Assembly: GCF_016892705.1 (NCBI RefSeq)
Contig: NZ_JAFEMB010000006.1
Location: 62,001 to 126,000 of the forward strand
Source: Microvirga pudoricolor
Lineage (GTDB): Bacteria > Pseudomonadota > Alphaproteobacteria > Rhizobiales > Beijerinckiaceae
Length of the DNA stretch: 64,000 bases
Direction of reading: 5' to 3'
In this document: one piece after another, positions 13,956 through 21,950 of the stretch
Numbering within the stretch: the stretch's first letter is position 1
Layout of the letters: the number at the start of each line of letters is the position of its first letter
The notes under the pieces: generated by a model
What the model saw: only the letters and a program-made list of their open reading frames with translations
Database searches by the model: none
What the model was told of the DNA's origin: nothing
Translations under genes and position numbers: made by a program

Positions 13956-14822
13956 ATGACCTTGGTCAGTCCGGAGTTCACCCTCGATCCGACCCACCGG
14001 GAGGCGGGGGACGTCACGCATTTCTGGCGGGTGCAGAGGCACCATGGCCTGGATTGCCTTCGCGCCACCTTCCGGCGGCATGCCTATGCGCGCCACAGCC
14101 ACGAGACCTATGCCATCGCGGGCATCACGGGCGGCTGCGAGACGTTCTTTCACCGGGGCGAGCAGCATTATGCCGAAACCGGCTCGATCGCGGTGGTCTG
14201 TCCGGACGAGGTCCATGACGGCGAGCCGCACGGGGACAGCTTCGAATACCGGACCATCTATCCGTCCGCGGCGCTCATGCACGAGATCGCCGAGGACATC
14301 ACCGGCCGGCCCCTGTCCCGTCCTCCCTGGTTCGCCGTCTCGGTCCTGCAGGATCCGAGCCTCATGACCGCGCTGACCAGGCTCCATGCCAGTCTGGGCG
14401 CCGCCGAGGGCTGGGTGACGGAGATGGAGCAGGATACGCGGTTGGTGGACTTCCTCGCCCGCCTCGTTGCCCGCTGGGGCGACATGGACGGGCCGTCCTC
14501 GGCCCCCGAAGGGCACCGCGGGATCGGCCGGGCTCGGGATTATATCGAGGCGCATCTGGGCGACGACATCGAGCTGTGCGTGCTGGCCGGGATCGCCGGC
14601 CTGTCCCGCAGCCATTTCATCCGGGCTTTCCAGAAGGAGACGGGTCTCGCGCCCCATGCCTACCTGACCGACCGAAGGTTCCGCCGCGCGAGCCGCCTCC
14701 TGGGGAGGGGGGATCCCCCAGGGGACGTGGCCCTGTCGTGCGGGTTCTTCGATCAGAGCCACCTGAACCGGGTCTTCAAGGCCCGAATGGGCGTGACGCC
14801 CGGGGTCTATCGCGCCGCCTGA
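13956..14822 (+). CDS. AraC-family transcriptional regulator with cupin N-terminus
   Basis: 288 residues. The N-terminal half resembles an AraC-type cupin sensor (HAYARHSHETYAIAGI, with histidines as in arabinose-binding-like domains). The C-terminal 100 residues carry the two AraC helix-turn-helix motifs (LAGIAGLSRSHFIRAFQKE; DVALSCGFFDQSHLNRVFK). It lies 64 bp upstream of azlCD on the same strand. AraC regulators next to AzlC-type exporters are common, so it probably controls azlCD; the ligand may be an amino acid (inference). The start at 13956 is the first ATG; an upstream TTG is less likely. Confidence 0.9.
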   Translation: MTLVSPEFTLDPTHREAGDVTHFWRVQRHHGLDCLRATFRRHAYARHSHETYAIAGITGGCETFFHRGEQHYAETGSIAVVCPDEVHDGEPHGDSFEYRTIYPSAALMHEIAEDITGRPLSRPPWFAVSVLQDPSLMTALTRLHASLGAAEGWVTEMEQDTRLVDFLARLVARWGDMDGPSSAPEGHRGIGRARDYIEAHLGDDIELCVLAGIAGLSRSHFIRAFQKETGLAPHAYLTDRRFRRASRLLGRGDPPGDVALSCGFFDQSHLNRVFKARMGVTPGVYRAA

Positions 14823-14886
14823 GAGCACTTCTGTCCAAGACCGCTGCGGCGTCTTCCGGCAAACAAGGCCGGAAGAGAGCAAGATC

Positions 14887-15597
14887 ATGGACCAAGTCAA
14901 TCCTCACACCCCCTCTAAGGGAAATGACGCGCGGGCTGCGCTGCGCGACATCCTTCCAGTGGCCGTCGCGGCGATCCCCATCAGCCTCCTGTTCGGGGCG
15001 GTGGCGGTGGGCAAGGGCCTGTCTCCGCTGGAAGTCGGTCTGATGTCGGCCCTCGTCTTCGCCGGGGGCGCGCAATTCGCCGCCATCGAGACATGGATTC
15101 ATCCGGCGCCGATCCTGGTCCTGGCCTTCTCGACCCTGCTCATCAACGCTCGCCACGTGCTCATGGCGGCCTCGCTGGGGCCGAAGATGAGAGTCACAAC
15201 AACCCAGAAATTCTTCGGCTTCGCCTTCCTGACCGACGAGAGCTGGGCGCTGTCCGAGCGGCGGGCCCTCGACCGGCCCATTACGGGCACCTATTGGGGT
15301 GCCCTGTCAGGGACCCTCTTCCTAACATGGGTGTCAGGCACCGTCCTGGGGGCCATCCTGGGCTCCTTCCTCGGCGATCCCGGCCGCCTGGGGGCCGACT
15401 TCGCCTTCACGGCCCTGTTCATCGGGCTCGTGGCGGGGTTCGGGCTGAGCCGGGTCAACCTCGTGACAGTGGCCGTGAGCGCCGGGGTGGCGGCACTGGT
15501 CTATCTCGTGGCCGGAGCACCCTGGCATGTCGCGGCTGGTGCACTCTCCGGTATCGCCGCCGCTTATGCTGCGGCCGGCAAGGAGGCGGACGCATGA
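14887..15597 (+). CDS. azlC: AzlC-family branched-chain amino acid exporter, large subunit
   Basis: 236-residue inner-membrane protein with several hydrophobic helices and the AzlC hallmarks LLFGAVAVGKGLSPLE, FAGGAQFAAIE and LLINARHVLMAASLGP. With AzlD it forms a two-component exporter of branched-chain amino acids or analogues, the family role shown for BrnFE in Corynebacterium. The stop overlaps the azlD start (ATGA). Probably under control of the AraC regulator just upstream. Confidence 0.93.
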   Translation: MDQVNPHTPSKGNDARAALRDILPVAVAAIPISLLFGAVAVGKGLSPLEVGLMSALVFAGGAQFAAIETWIHPAPILVLAFSTLLINARHVLMAASLGPKMRVTTTQKFFGFAFLTDESWALSERRALDRPITGTYWGALSGTLFLTWVSGTVLGAILGSFLGDPGRLGADFAFTALFIGLVAGFGLSRVNLVTVAVSAGVAALVYLVAGAPWHVAAGALSGIAAAYAAAGKEADA

Positions 15598-15893
15598 GCC
15601 TAGATACGACGACCTTTCTGGCCATCCTGGCCATGGCAATCGTCACCTATGCGACGCGGATCGCAGGGCTCTTCATCGCGGACCGACTCGTTCTGTCCGG
15701 ACGGGCTAAAACCGCGTTCGACGCGATTCCGCCCGCCGTCCTCGTCGCCGTGATCGCGCCGACCGCGCTGACGACCGGTTGGGCGGAAGCCCTTGCAGCC
15801 GCCATCACAGCCGTTGCGGCGACCCGACTTCCGCTGCTCGCGACCGTTGCGGTGGGCGTAGCGTCCGTCGTCGTGCTGCGTCAGGTGCTTTGA
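15594..15893 (+). CDS. azlD: AzlD-family branched-chain amino acid exporter, small subunit
   Basis: 99-residue membrane protein with three to four hydrophobic helices. YATRIAGLF and the RLPLLATVAVGVASVVVLRQ end are typical of AzlD. It overlaps azlC by 4 bp and has the in-gene ribosome-binding site AAGGAGG, so the two subunits should be made together. Nothing unusual seen. Confidence 0.92.
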   Translation: MSLDTTTFLAILAMAIVTYATRIAGLFIADRLVLSGRAKTAFDAIPPAVLVAVIAPTALTTGWAEALAAAITAVAATRLPLLATVAVGVASVVVLRQVL

Positions 15894-16077
15894 CGGCGGA
15901 TGGCCGGGTGCCAAAAGTCAGCCCTGAGAAATTTTCCCTCTGAGCACTCAAACTTTATTCGTGGCCGCTCGCGTCGCGCTTAATCTGGCGTTGTGGGGCA
16001 CGGTCCGCGGACGACCGTGCCTGGTGAGAAGCAAGAGGTTCAGCATCCGGCTTTAGCGACAACATCGGGGGGCGACC

Positions 16078-17157
16078 ATGGCGAGCGCGTTGAGTGCGGC
16101 GGAGCAGACGGCGACCGGCGCCGGTCCCGGAATCCATGGCAGGCTCGACTTTCTCTGGCTCGAACTGACGAACCGTTGCAATCTGAGATGCGTCCATTGC
16201 TACACGGATTCGCATCCCCACGCCGGCGATCGGGATATCCTCGCCCTCGACGATTATCTTTCGCTCCTACGACAGGCCTTCGATCTCGGGTGCCGGAAGG
16301 TACAGCTCATCGGCGGCGAGCCCCAGCTGAACCGCGACTTCTTCCGGATCCTCGAGGCCGCCGTGGATATGGGCTTCGAGTTCATCGAGGTCTTCACGAA
16401 CCTGACCCACCTCGATGAGACGACGCTCCGCTATTCCGCCGAACACGGCATTCACTTCGCCACCTCGGTCTATTCGGCCGAGCCCGCCGAGCATGATGCA
16501 ATCACTGGGGTCCGGACAAGCCACGCCCGCACGACCTCGAACCTCAGGCGGTTGATCGACCAGGGGATCGAAACGCGGGCCGCCGTCATTGCGCTCGACC
16601 AGGAAGCGCCCTCCATCGTACGCACGAAACGCTACCTGAAGGATATGGGCGTACCCGAGGTGCGGCACTCGGAGGTTCGTGAATTCGGGCGCGGGCAGAA
16701 CATCCTCGACCGGGAGGCCAACCTGCAAGGCCTGTGCGGCCATTGCTGGTCGGGGAAACTCTGCATCGCGCCCGATGGCGACGCCTATCCGTGCGTGATG
16801 GCGCGCCACTGGCCCGTGGGCAACGTGCGCGAGGCGAGCCTCGCCGAGATCGTCGGCGGCATGGGCCTCAAGGATATGCGGCAAGAGATCTACACGTCCG
16901 TGTGGCTCCCGAAGCTGGAGGATTATCGAGCGCGTCAGTCGTTGCAGAACGGCATTCACGCCAAGGCATGCATGCCCGGAAGTTCGCCTCCGGACACGGA
17001 CCCCGGCGAGAAGAATCCTGACGGCACGGACAATCCCGATCCGGAGGAATGCCCTCAGAGCTGCGTCCCGACCGACGGCAAGACCTGTGGGCCACATGCC
17101 TGCCCACAGAGTTGCACTCCGTTCATCGTCGTTTGCGAACCGACCGGCGACGAATAG
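16078..17157 (+). CDS. Radical SAM protein with SPASM-like cysteines and a Cys-rich C-terminal tail
   Basis: 359 residues. The 4Fe-4S/SAM motif is C34-x3-C38-x2-C41 (NRCNLRCVHC), followed by the GGEP motif (QLIGGEPQLN) and a SPASM-like set C220, C223, C229, C239. Such enzymes often modify ribosomal peptides. After C298 comes a Pro/Asp/Gly-rich, low-complexity tail with six more cysteines (325, 329, 337, 342, 346, 353) in which CPQSC-x-P occurs twice. No small precursor gene was found on either side. A hairpin (15997-16021) lies in the leader. The start at 16078 follows GGGGGGCGACC. The substrate is unknown; the tail may be a substrate mimic or a cluster-binding extension. Confidence 0.85.
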   Translation: MASALSAAEQTATGAGPGIHGRLDFLWLELTNRCNLRCVHCYTDSHPHAGDRDILALDDYLSLLRQAFDLGCRKVQLIGGEPQLNRDFFRILEAAVDMGFEFIEVFTNLTHLDETTLRYSAEHGIHFATSVYSAEPAEHDAITGVRTSHARTTSNLRRLIDQGIETRAAVIALDQEAPSIVRTKRYLKDMGVPEVRHSEVREFGRGQNILDREANLQGLCGHCWSGKLCIAPDGDAYPCVMARHWPVGNVREASLAEIVGGMGLKDMRQEIYTSVWLPKLEDYRARQSLQNGIHAKACMPGSSPPDTDPGEKNPDGTDNPDPEECPQSCVPTDGKTCGPHACPQSCTPFIVVCEPTGDE

Positions 17158-17175
17158 ACAGCTTGGTCTGTTCCG

Positions 17176-18996
17176 TCAGCCGATTGCCCGGGTTGCCTTG
17201 TCGAGCCACGCCTGCGTCTCCGCATCGAGCTGACCGGCCAGCTTCTCGCGCACCTGAGCGTGGTAGTCGTTGAGCCAAGCCAGCTCCTCGTCGGTCATCA
17301 GGTCGGACTGCACCAGCCGCAGGTCGATGGGCGAGAAGGTGAGCGTCTCGAACCCAAGCATCTCGCGGTCGCCGCCGGGGATCGGGCGAGGCTCCACGAG
17401 GATCAGGTTCTCGATGCGGATGCCGTAGGCGCCGACCTTGTAGTACCCCGGCTCGTTGGACAGCATCATGCCCGCCTCCAAGGGCGTATGCCCGGTTTTG
17501 GCGATCCGCTGCGGCCCTTCGTGCACGGACAGGTAGCTTCCGATTCCATGGCCGGTGCCGTGGTCGAAATCGAGGCCGGCCTCCCAAAGGGGCTTGCGCG
17601 CGAAAGCGTCGATCTGAGCGCCTGTCGTCCCCTTGGGGAAGACCGCGAGCGCGATGGCGATGTGGCCCTTCAGAACCCGGGTAAATTGGTCCTTCATCTC
17701 GGGCGTGGGTTCGCCCACGATGACGGTGCGAGTGATGTCGGTGGTCCCGTCCTCGTACTGGGCGCCGGAATCGATGAGAAAGATCTGGTTCGGCTCCAAG
17801 GGGCGATTGCTGCCCGAGGAGACCCGGTAATGGGGCAGGGCGGCATTGGGCCCGGCGCCTGAAATGCTCGGGAACGAGACGTTCCTGAGCTCCCCGGATT
17901 CCGACCGGAACCCTTCCAGGGCTTCAACGGCGTCGATCTCCGTGAGCTGCCCCCCGGGGGCCTCCCGGTCGAGCCAGGCGAGAAAGCGGGCCATGGCGAC
18001 GGCATCACGCAGATGCGCGGCCCGGGAGCCCGCGATCTCGGCCTCGTTCTTCACCGCCTTCATGAGGGAGACCGGGTCTGGGCCGACATCCACCGTGCCA
18101 CCGGCGGCCTCGATCTTGCGAACCAGGGCGACGGCTCCGGTGGCCGAGTCGATGCGCACCTTACCGCCCGTTTCGCCCAGAGCCTCCAGCGCCTGCTGGA
18201 ACGTAGCGATGTTCTCAAAGGTCGCGAGGTCTCCCACCGCCGCGCCAGCCTCGTTGGTGATCTTGGCGGGGTCGAAGAACAGGCCGGCGGGGCCCTCCTT
18301 GGGCAGGATCGCGTACCCGAGGGGCAGGGGCGTGTGGCCCACATCGCCACCGCGCAGGTTGAAAGCCCAGGCGAGGTTGTGAGGGTCGGAGATCACGAGC
18401 GCGTCGAGCTTGCCCTCGGCCATCTTCTGGCGGATGCGCTCCAGCTTCTCGCTGGCGGTCTCGCCGGACAAGGCTGCCGGGTGGGGGCGCACGGGCGCGC
18501 GGGGCGGTTCGGGGCGATCGATCCAGATCACGTCCACGAGGTTGATGTCGACCGGGCTCAACTGCCCGCCCGCCTTGGCTACGGCTTTCTCCAGGCGCTT
18601 CAGGCCGTCGTCGGTCATGAGCCAGGGATCGTAGGCGAGGACGCCGCCAGGGGTCAGATTGGCGGCGATCCAGTCCTCGGCGGAGCTCTCGGCCAGCTGG
18701 ACCGGGGCGATCACGGAGGTGTCGACCTGCTCGGCGGCCTGAACCGTGTAGCGGCCGTCGACGATGAGGGCGGCCTTGTCGGTCAGGACGACCGCAGTGC
18801 CGGCCGACCCCGTGAAACCCGTAAGCCAAGCCAGCCGTTCGGCGCTCCGGGGCACGTACTCGCCCTGGTGCTCGTCGGCGCGTGGAATGATGAAACCGGA
18901 AAAGCCCCGGCGGATCAGCTCCGCGCGAAGCTTTGCGATGCGCTCGGGTCCCTGCTCGGGGGAGGACGTGTCGTCGAATGTCTGAAACTGGGCCAT
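17176..18996 (-). CDS. pepP: Xaa-Pro aminopeptidase (M24B, aminopeptidase P)
   Basis: 606-residue cytosolic metallopeptidase that removes N-terminal residues preceding proline. Two N-terminal creatinase-like domains are followed by the C-terminal pita-bread fold with metal ligands visible in LIDSGAQYEDGTTDITRT, HGTGHGIGSYLSVHEGP, SNEPGYY and IRIENLILVE. The length matches the large three-domain form of the family. The start at 18996 (MAQFQTFDD) is chosen over an in-frame ATG seven codons upstream. prmA lies further upstream on the same strand but is separated by two small genes on the opposite strand. Confidence 0.94.
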   Translation of the reverse strand: MAQFQTFDDTSSPEQGPERIAKLRAELIRRGFSGFIIPRADEHQGEYVPRSAERLAWLTGFTGSAGTAVVLTDKAALIVDGRYTVQAAEQVDTSVIAPVQLAESSAEDWIAANLTPGGVLAYDPWLMTDDGLKRLEKAVAKAGGQLSPVDINLVDVIWIDRPEPPRAPVRPHPAALSGETASEKLERIRQKMAEGKLDALVISDPHNLAWAFNLRGGDVGHTPLPLGYAILPKEGPAGLFFDPAKITNEAGAAVGDLATFENIATFQQALEALGETGGKVRIDSATGAVALVRKIEAAGGTVDVGPDPVSLMKAVKNEAEIAGSRAAHLRDAVAMARFLAWLDREAPGGQLTEIDAVEALEGFRSESGELRNVSFPSISGAGPNAALPHYRVSSGSNRPLEPNQIFLIDSGAQYEDGTTDITRTVIVGEPTPEMKDQFTRVLKGHIAIALAVFPKGTTGAQIDAFARKPLWEAGLDFDHGTGHGIGSYLSVHEGPQRIAKTGHTPLEAGMMLSNEPGYYKVGAYGIRIENLILVEPRPIPGGDREMLGFETLTFSPIDLRLVQSDLMTDEELAWLNDYHAQVREKLAGQLDAETQAWLDKATRAIG

Positions 18997-19278
18997 CGGA
19001 ATCGGAAATGGTGACAAGAGCGCGTACGCTAGGGCCCTGGTCCGGAGGACGCAACGGCAGCACCGAAAAGATCGGATTGCCCGACGTTGAAGCAGGTTGC
19101 GACCCCCTTTGGCACAGGGTGCCCGATTGTTACTCTATTATTTAGACTAAAGTGCAATTCATGCATGGCTCGCATGCTTAGCCGGACCTCCTCGAAAAGG
19201 TCAGGAACGCTTACCTTCCAATCAACGCCAAGCTGAGCCTTCCCTCGAAGCCCCGGACGCGGCGTTGGAGTTGACACG

Positions 19279-19488
19279 ATGACGACGCTCGTACTTTCCG
19301 CCCCGACCAAGAACCCCGAGACGACCCTTCGCCTGCCGACGTGGATCAAGCGTTTCGTAAACGCGCTGGTCGCGAGCCGGGTCGAAGCGGCCGCTCAGGA
19401 AATGCGCCGCCATGACGCTCTCATCCGGGATCTCGGAGGCGATGGCGTGAACCTCTCCCATCGCGAGATCCTTCCGTTCACTGTTTGA
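19279..19488 (+). CDS. Small basic helical protein, unknown function
   Basis: 69 residues (MTTLVLSAPTKNP...), basic and predicted mostly helical, ending in REILPFTV. An ATG with TTGGAG 8 bp upstream is present. Overall shape (short variable N-terminus, then Arg/Ala-rich helices) recalls small DUF1127-like proteins of alphaproteobacteria, but I do not see that signature clearly. It lies 16 bp upstream of another tiny gene; the pair is inserted on the + strand between prmA and the aminopeptidase, which are both on the - strand. No function assigned. Confidence 0.6.
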   Translation: MTTLVLSAPTKNPETTLRLPTWIKRFVNALVASRVEAAAQEMRRHDALIRDLGGDGVNLSHREILPFTV

Positions 19489-19504
19489 GTCTCAGGAGAC
19501 CGCT

Positions 19505-19609
19505 ATGATGATCATTGCAGCCGTCAAGTTCTGGCGTGACGTGTTCCACGAGGCCCGCGCCATGCGCCGCGAGGCCGTGAAGCGCTACGGCTTCATGGAA
19601 GACTTTTAG
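19505..19609 (+). CDS. 34-residue small protein downstream of the 69-residue gene
   Basis: The frame reads MMIIAAVKFWRDVFHEARAM followed by REAVKRYGFMEDF, an amphipathic helix. A CAGGAGAC ribosome-binding site lies 5-11 bp upstream, which argues that it is translated. It starts 16 bp after the 69-residue gene, suggesting a two-gene transcript, and it ends tail-to-tail with prmA, overlapping by 4 bp. Function unknown; it could be a membrane-surface or regulatory microprotein. Confidence 0.5.
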   Translation: MMIIAAVKFWRDVFHEARAMRREAVKRYGFMEDF

Positions 19610-20547
19610 AACCAGGCTCGGGAGGGGCGGAGGCTCGTGCCGCCCCGTTTCAGAACGAGCGCCGCCCAGCCTTCCAGGTCGTAGCGGCGGCGCAACTGCC
19701 AACCCTGGGCCGCGTAGGCCGAGAGCACGCCGGGCACGTCCGGCCCCAGCAGCCCCGACAGGATGAGCGTTCCGTCCGCCGTCGCGACCCGCGACAAGGA
19801 GGGCGCCAGGATCCGCAGGGGCTTGGCCAGGATGTTGGCGAAGACCAGATCGAAGTGCCCCGGACGGTCGGCGGCCTCGTTGCGCACCCCGGGACCGACA
19901 TACAGCTTCAGATAGGACCCGATCCCGTTGAGCCGCGCATTCTCCCGCGCAACCCGCACAGCCTCGGGGTCGATGTCGCCCGCCACGATCGGGCGCTTGA
20001 GCGTCTTGGCCGCCGCAAAGGCCAGAATGCCGGTGCCGGTGCCCACATCGAGCACGTGCCGGGGCGTGCGCAGCTTCAACTCATCGACGAAAGCGAGCAG
20101 GCAACCCTTCGTGGTGCCGTGATGGCCCGTGCCGAAGGCGAGCGCCGCCTCGATCTCGATGGCGAGGTCGTTGGTCCGGCGCTGATCCCGGTCATGGGAG
20201 CCATGGACAAGGATGCGCCCCGCCCGCACGGGGTTGAGACCTTCCAGGGACGTCTTCACCCAATCCTGCTGCTCCAGGGGCAGGAAAACGCCCTTATCGG
20301 CCTCCGCGCCCACGACAGGACGGATGAGGTCGCGCACGGCCTTCTGGTCGGGCTCGCGCGCGAAATAGGCTTCCAATAGCCACGGTCCGCCATCCTCCGT
20401 CTCGAAAGCCGCGACGGCCGTCTCGGCCGGGTCGAAAATCTCGCCGATCAAATCCGTCATGGCACGGGCCGACTTCTCGTCCGTGGTGATGCGCAAGACG
20501 TGGGTCGGGCGGTTGGGGTGAAGTCCTTCGAGCATGGTCAACCGCAT
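19606..20547 (-). CDS. prmA: Ribosomal protein L11 methyltransferase
   Basis: 313 residues. Class I SAM methyltransferase that trimethylates ribosomal protein L11. The SAM motif HVLDVGTGTGILAFAAAK and the family-typical FANILAKPLRILAPSL are present, with GTGHHGTTKGCL before the catalytic domain. The N-terminal substrate-recognition domain is intact. Starts at 20547 (MRLTMLEG) or 20535 are both plausible. Pairing with aminopeptidase P on the same strand is seen in related bacteria, as far as I recall. Confidence 0.93.
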   Translation of the reverse strand: MRLTMLEGLHPNRPTHVLRITTDEKSARAMTDLIGEIFDPAETAVAAFETEDGGPWLLEAYFAREPDQKAVRDLIRPVVGAEADKGVFLPLEQQDWVKTSLEGLNPVRAGRILVHGSHDRDQRRTNDLAIEIEAALAFGTGHHGTTKGCLLAFVDELKLRTPRHVLDVGTGTGILAFAAAKTLKRPIVAGDIDPEAVRVARENARLNGIGSYLKLYVGPGVRNEAADRPGHFDLVFANILAKPLRILAPSLSRVATADGTLILSGLLGPDVPGVLSAYAAQGWQLRRRYDLEGWAALVLKRGGTSLRPSRAWF

Positions 20548-20645
20548 AGCACCCCTCCGTGCATCGGTCACGTGCCTGGACCACATGACAGGATGGTTGG
20601 ATCAGAGGACTCGCAGGCGTCTGGCCTTGGCGGTGAGGAGCGATC

Positions 20646-20798
20646 GTGACGTTCCCGGGCGCTTCGCCTGCGTTTCATCCGACGCCAAACTTCAACTGGA
20701 CGGCCACGATCGTCCTTGGGCTGGTCGCCGGCCCGGTCTCCGCCATCGCCGGCCTTTCGATGGCCGGCCGGGTCGGCCATGAGGCCGTGGGAGACTGA
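20646..20798 (+). CDS. Possible 50-residue single-span membrane protein
   Basis: A GTG start with the strong ribosome-binding site GAGGAG 6 bp upstream opens a 50-residue frame. A hydrophilic N-terminus is followed by one hydrophobic stretch (WTATIVLGLVAGPVSAIAGL) and a short polar tail. It lies alone in the gap between prmA and the SDR gene. The support is the ribosome-binding site and the membrane segment only; it may be a chance frame. The rest of the gap to 21060 shows no other gene. Confidence 0.35.
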   Translation: MTFPGASPAFHPTPNFNWTATIVLGLVAGPVSAIAGLSMAGRVGHEAVGD

Positions 20799-21060
20799 TG
20801 GGCACCCGCCAGCCGGGGTCGTCGCGATGGCCGATAGGCGCCGCGGATGCACGACCTGACGCTCGGCGACCTCGCTGGCGTTGGAGCCTTTCCGCGCGGG
20901 GGAGGCGGATCGAACGGCTCCGGCCCGTGGCCATAAGCCCAGCTTCCGCGCGGGCTTTTGTGGGGAACTGCCCGGATGCGGGTCCGTTAGGCAGACAATC
21001 GGCCCGCAGCCGTCCGGGCGCGATCTCGAAGACGGCCCAACCCTTTCAAGGAGATCTTTC

Positions 21061-21936
21061 ATGCCTGGACGCCTTTTCGACAAGGTCGCCATCGTCACGG
21101 GTGCCGGCACCGGCATCGGTGAGGCCATCGCGCTGAAATTCGCCCAGGAGGGCGCGCGTCTGCTTCTCGTCGGCCTCCCGGACGATCCGGTCGACGACGT
21201 GGCTCGCATCATCAACGGAGCCGGCGGATTTGCGGAGGTCTACTTGGGAGATATCGCCGAGGAGCATAACGCGCGGGAGGCGGTCGACGCTTGCGTGAGC
21301 GTGTATGGCCGCATCGATGTGCTGGTCAATAATGCGGGTCAGTTCCTGGTCGTCGGCGAAACGCAGGATTTCCCGGTGGACAAGTTCGACAAGAACCTGC
21401 GCGCCAACGTGCGCTCCGTTTTCCTCATGACGAAGTTCGCTCTGCCTCACTTGCAGAAAACCTATGGGAACATCGTGGCGACGGGATCGGAGGCCGGCAT
21501 GATCGGCCAGCCCAAAAACACCATGTACGGCGGCACGAAGGCTTTCATTCACTCGTTTATTCGCGGCGTTGCGGCCGAGCAGGCAGCCCACGGGGTCCGG
21601 GCCAATTGCGTGTGCCCCGGTCCGATCGACACGGCCTGGACCCATACGTCCACCGGTCCCATGGACAGCGAACTGACGAGCATGATCACGCAGGCGACGC
21701 CGATGGGCCGGCGCGGCACGGCCGAGGAGGTGGCCAACGTGTTCTGCTTCCTGGCCTCCGATGAGGCGAGCTACGTGACGGGCGCCCTCTATGCGGTGGA
21801 TGGCGGGATCACGATCTCGAAGGGCCCGATGGGCGCGCAGGCCTCGTCCTTCTTCAAGAAAGAGCCGAAGGGCAAATTGCCGTTGCGGCATACCCATGAT
21901 GGCCTGAAGAACAAAGACTACGAAAACCTGAACTGA
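21061..21936 (+). CDS. Short-chain dehydrogenase/reductase (SDR)
   Basis: 291 residues. Rossmann fold with the cofactor motif GAGTGIG near residue 14, NNAG in the middle, and the catalytic pair in MYGGTK (Tyr-x3-Lys) with a serine upstream in TGSEAG. The C-terminal DGGITISKGPMG is typical of classical SDRs. A lysine-rich tail of about 35 residues extends beyond the usual end. The ribosome-binding site AAGGAGATC lies just upstream. A Gfo/Idh/MocA oxidoreductase starts 14 bp downstream, so the two probably act on one substrate, perhaps a sugar or polyol (inference). Confidence 0.92.
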   Translation: MPGRLFDKVAIVTGAGTGIGEAIALKFAQEGARLLLVGLPDDPVDDVARIINGAGGFAEVYLGDIAEEHNAREAVDACVSVYGRIDVLVNNAGQFLVVGETQDFPVDKFDKNLRANVRSVFLMTKFALPHLQKTYGNIVATGSEAGMIGQPKNTMYGGTKAFIHSFIRGVAAEQAAHGVRANCVCPGPIDTAWTHTSTGPMDSELTSMITQATPMGRRGTAEEVANVFCFLASDEASYVTGALYAVDGGITISKGPMGAQASSFFKKEPKGKLPLRHTHDGLKNKDYENLN

Positions 21937-21950
21937 TCGGCCGGGAGTCC

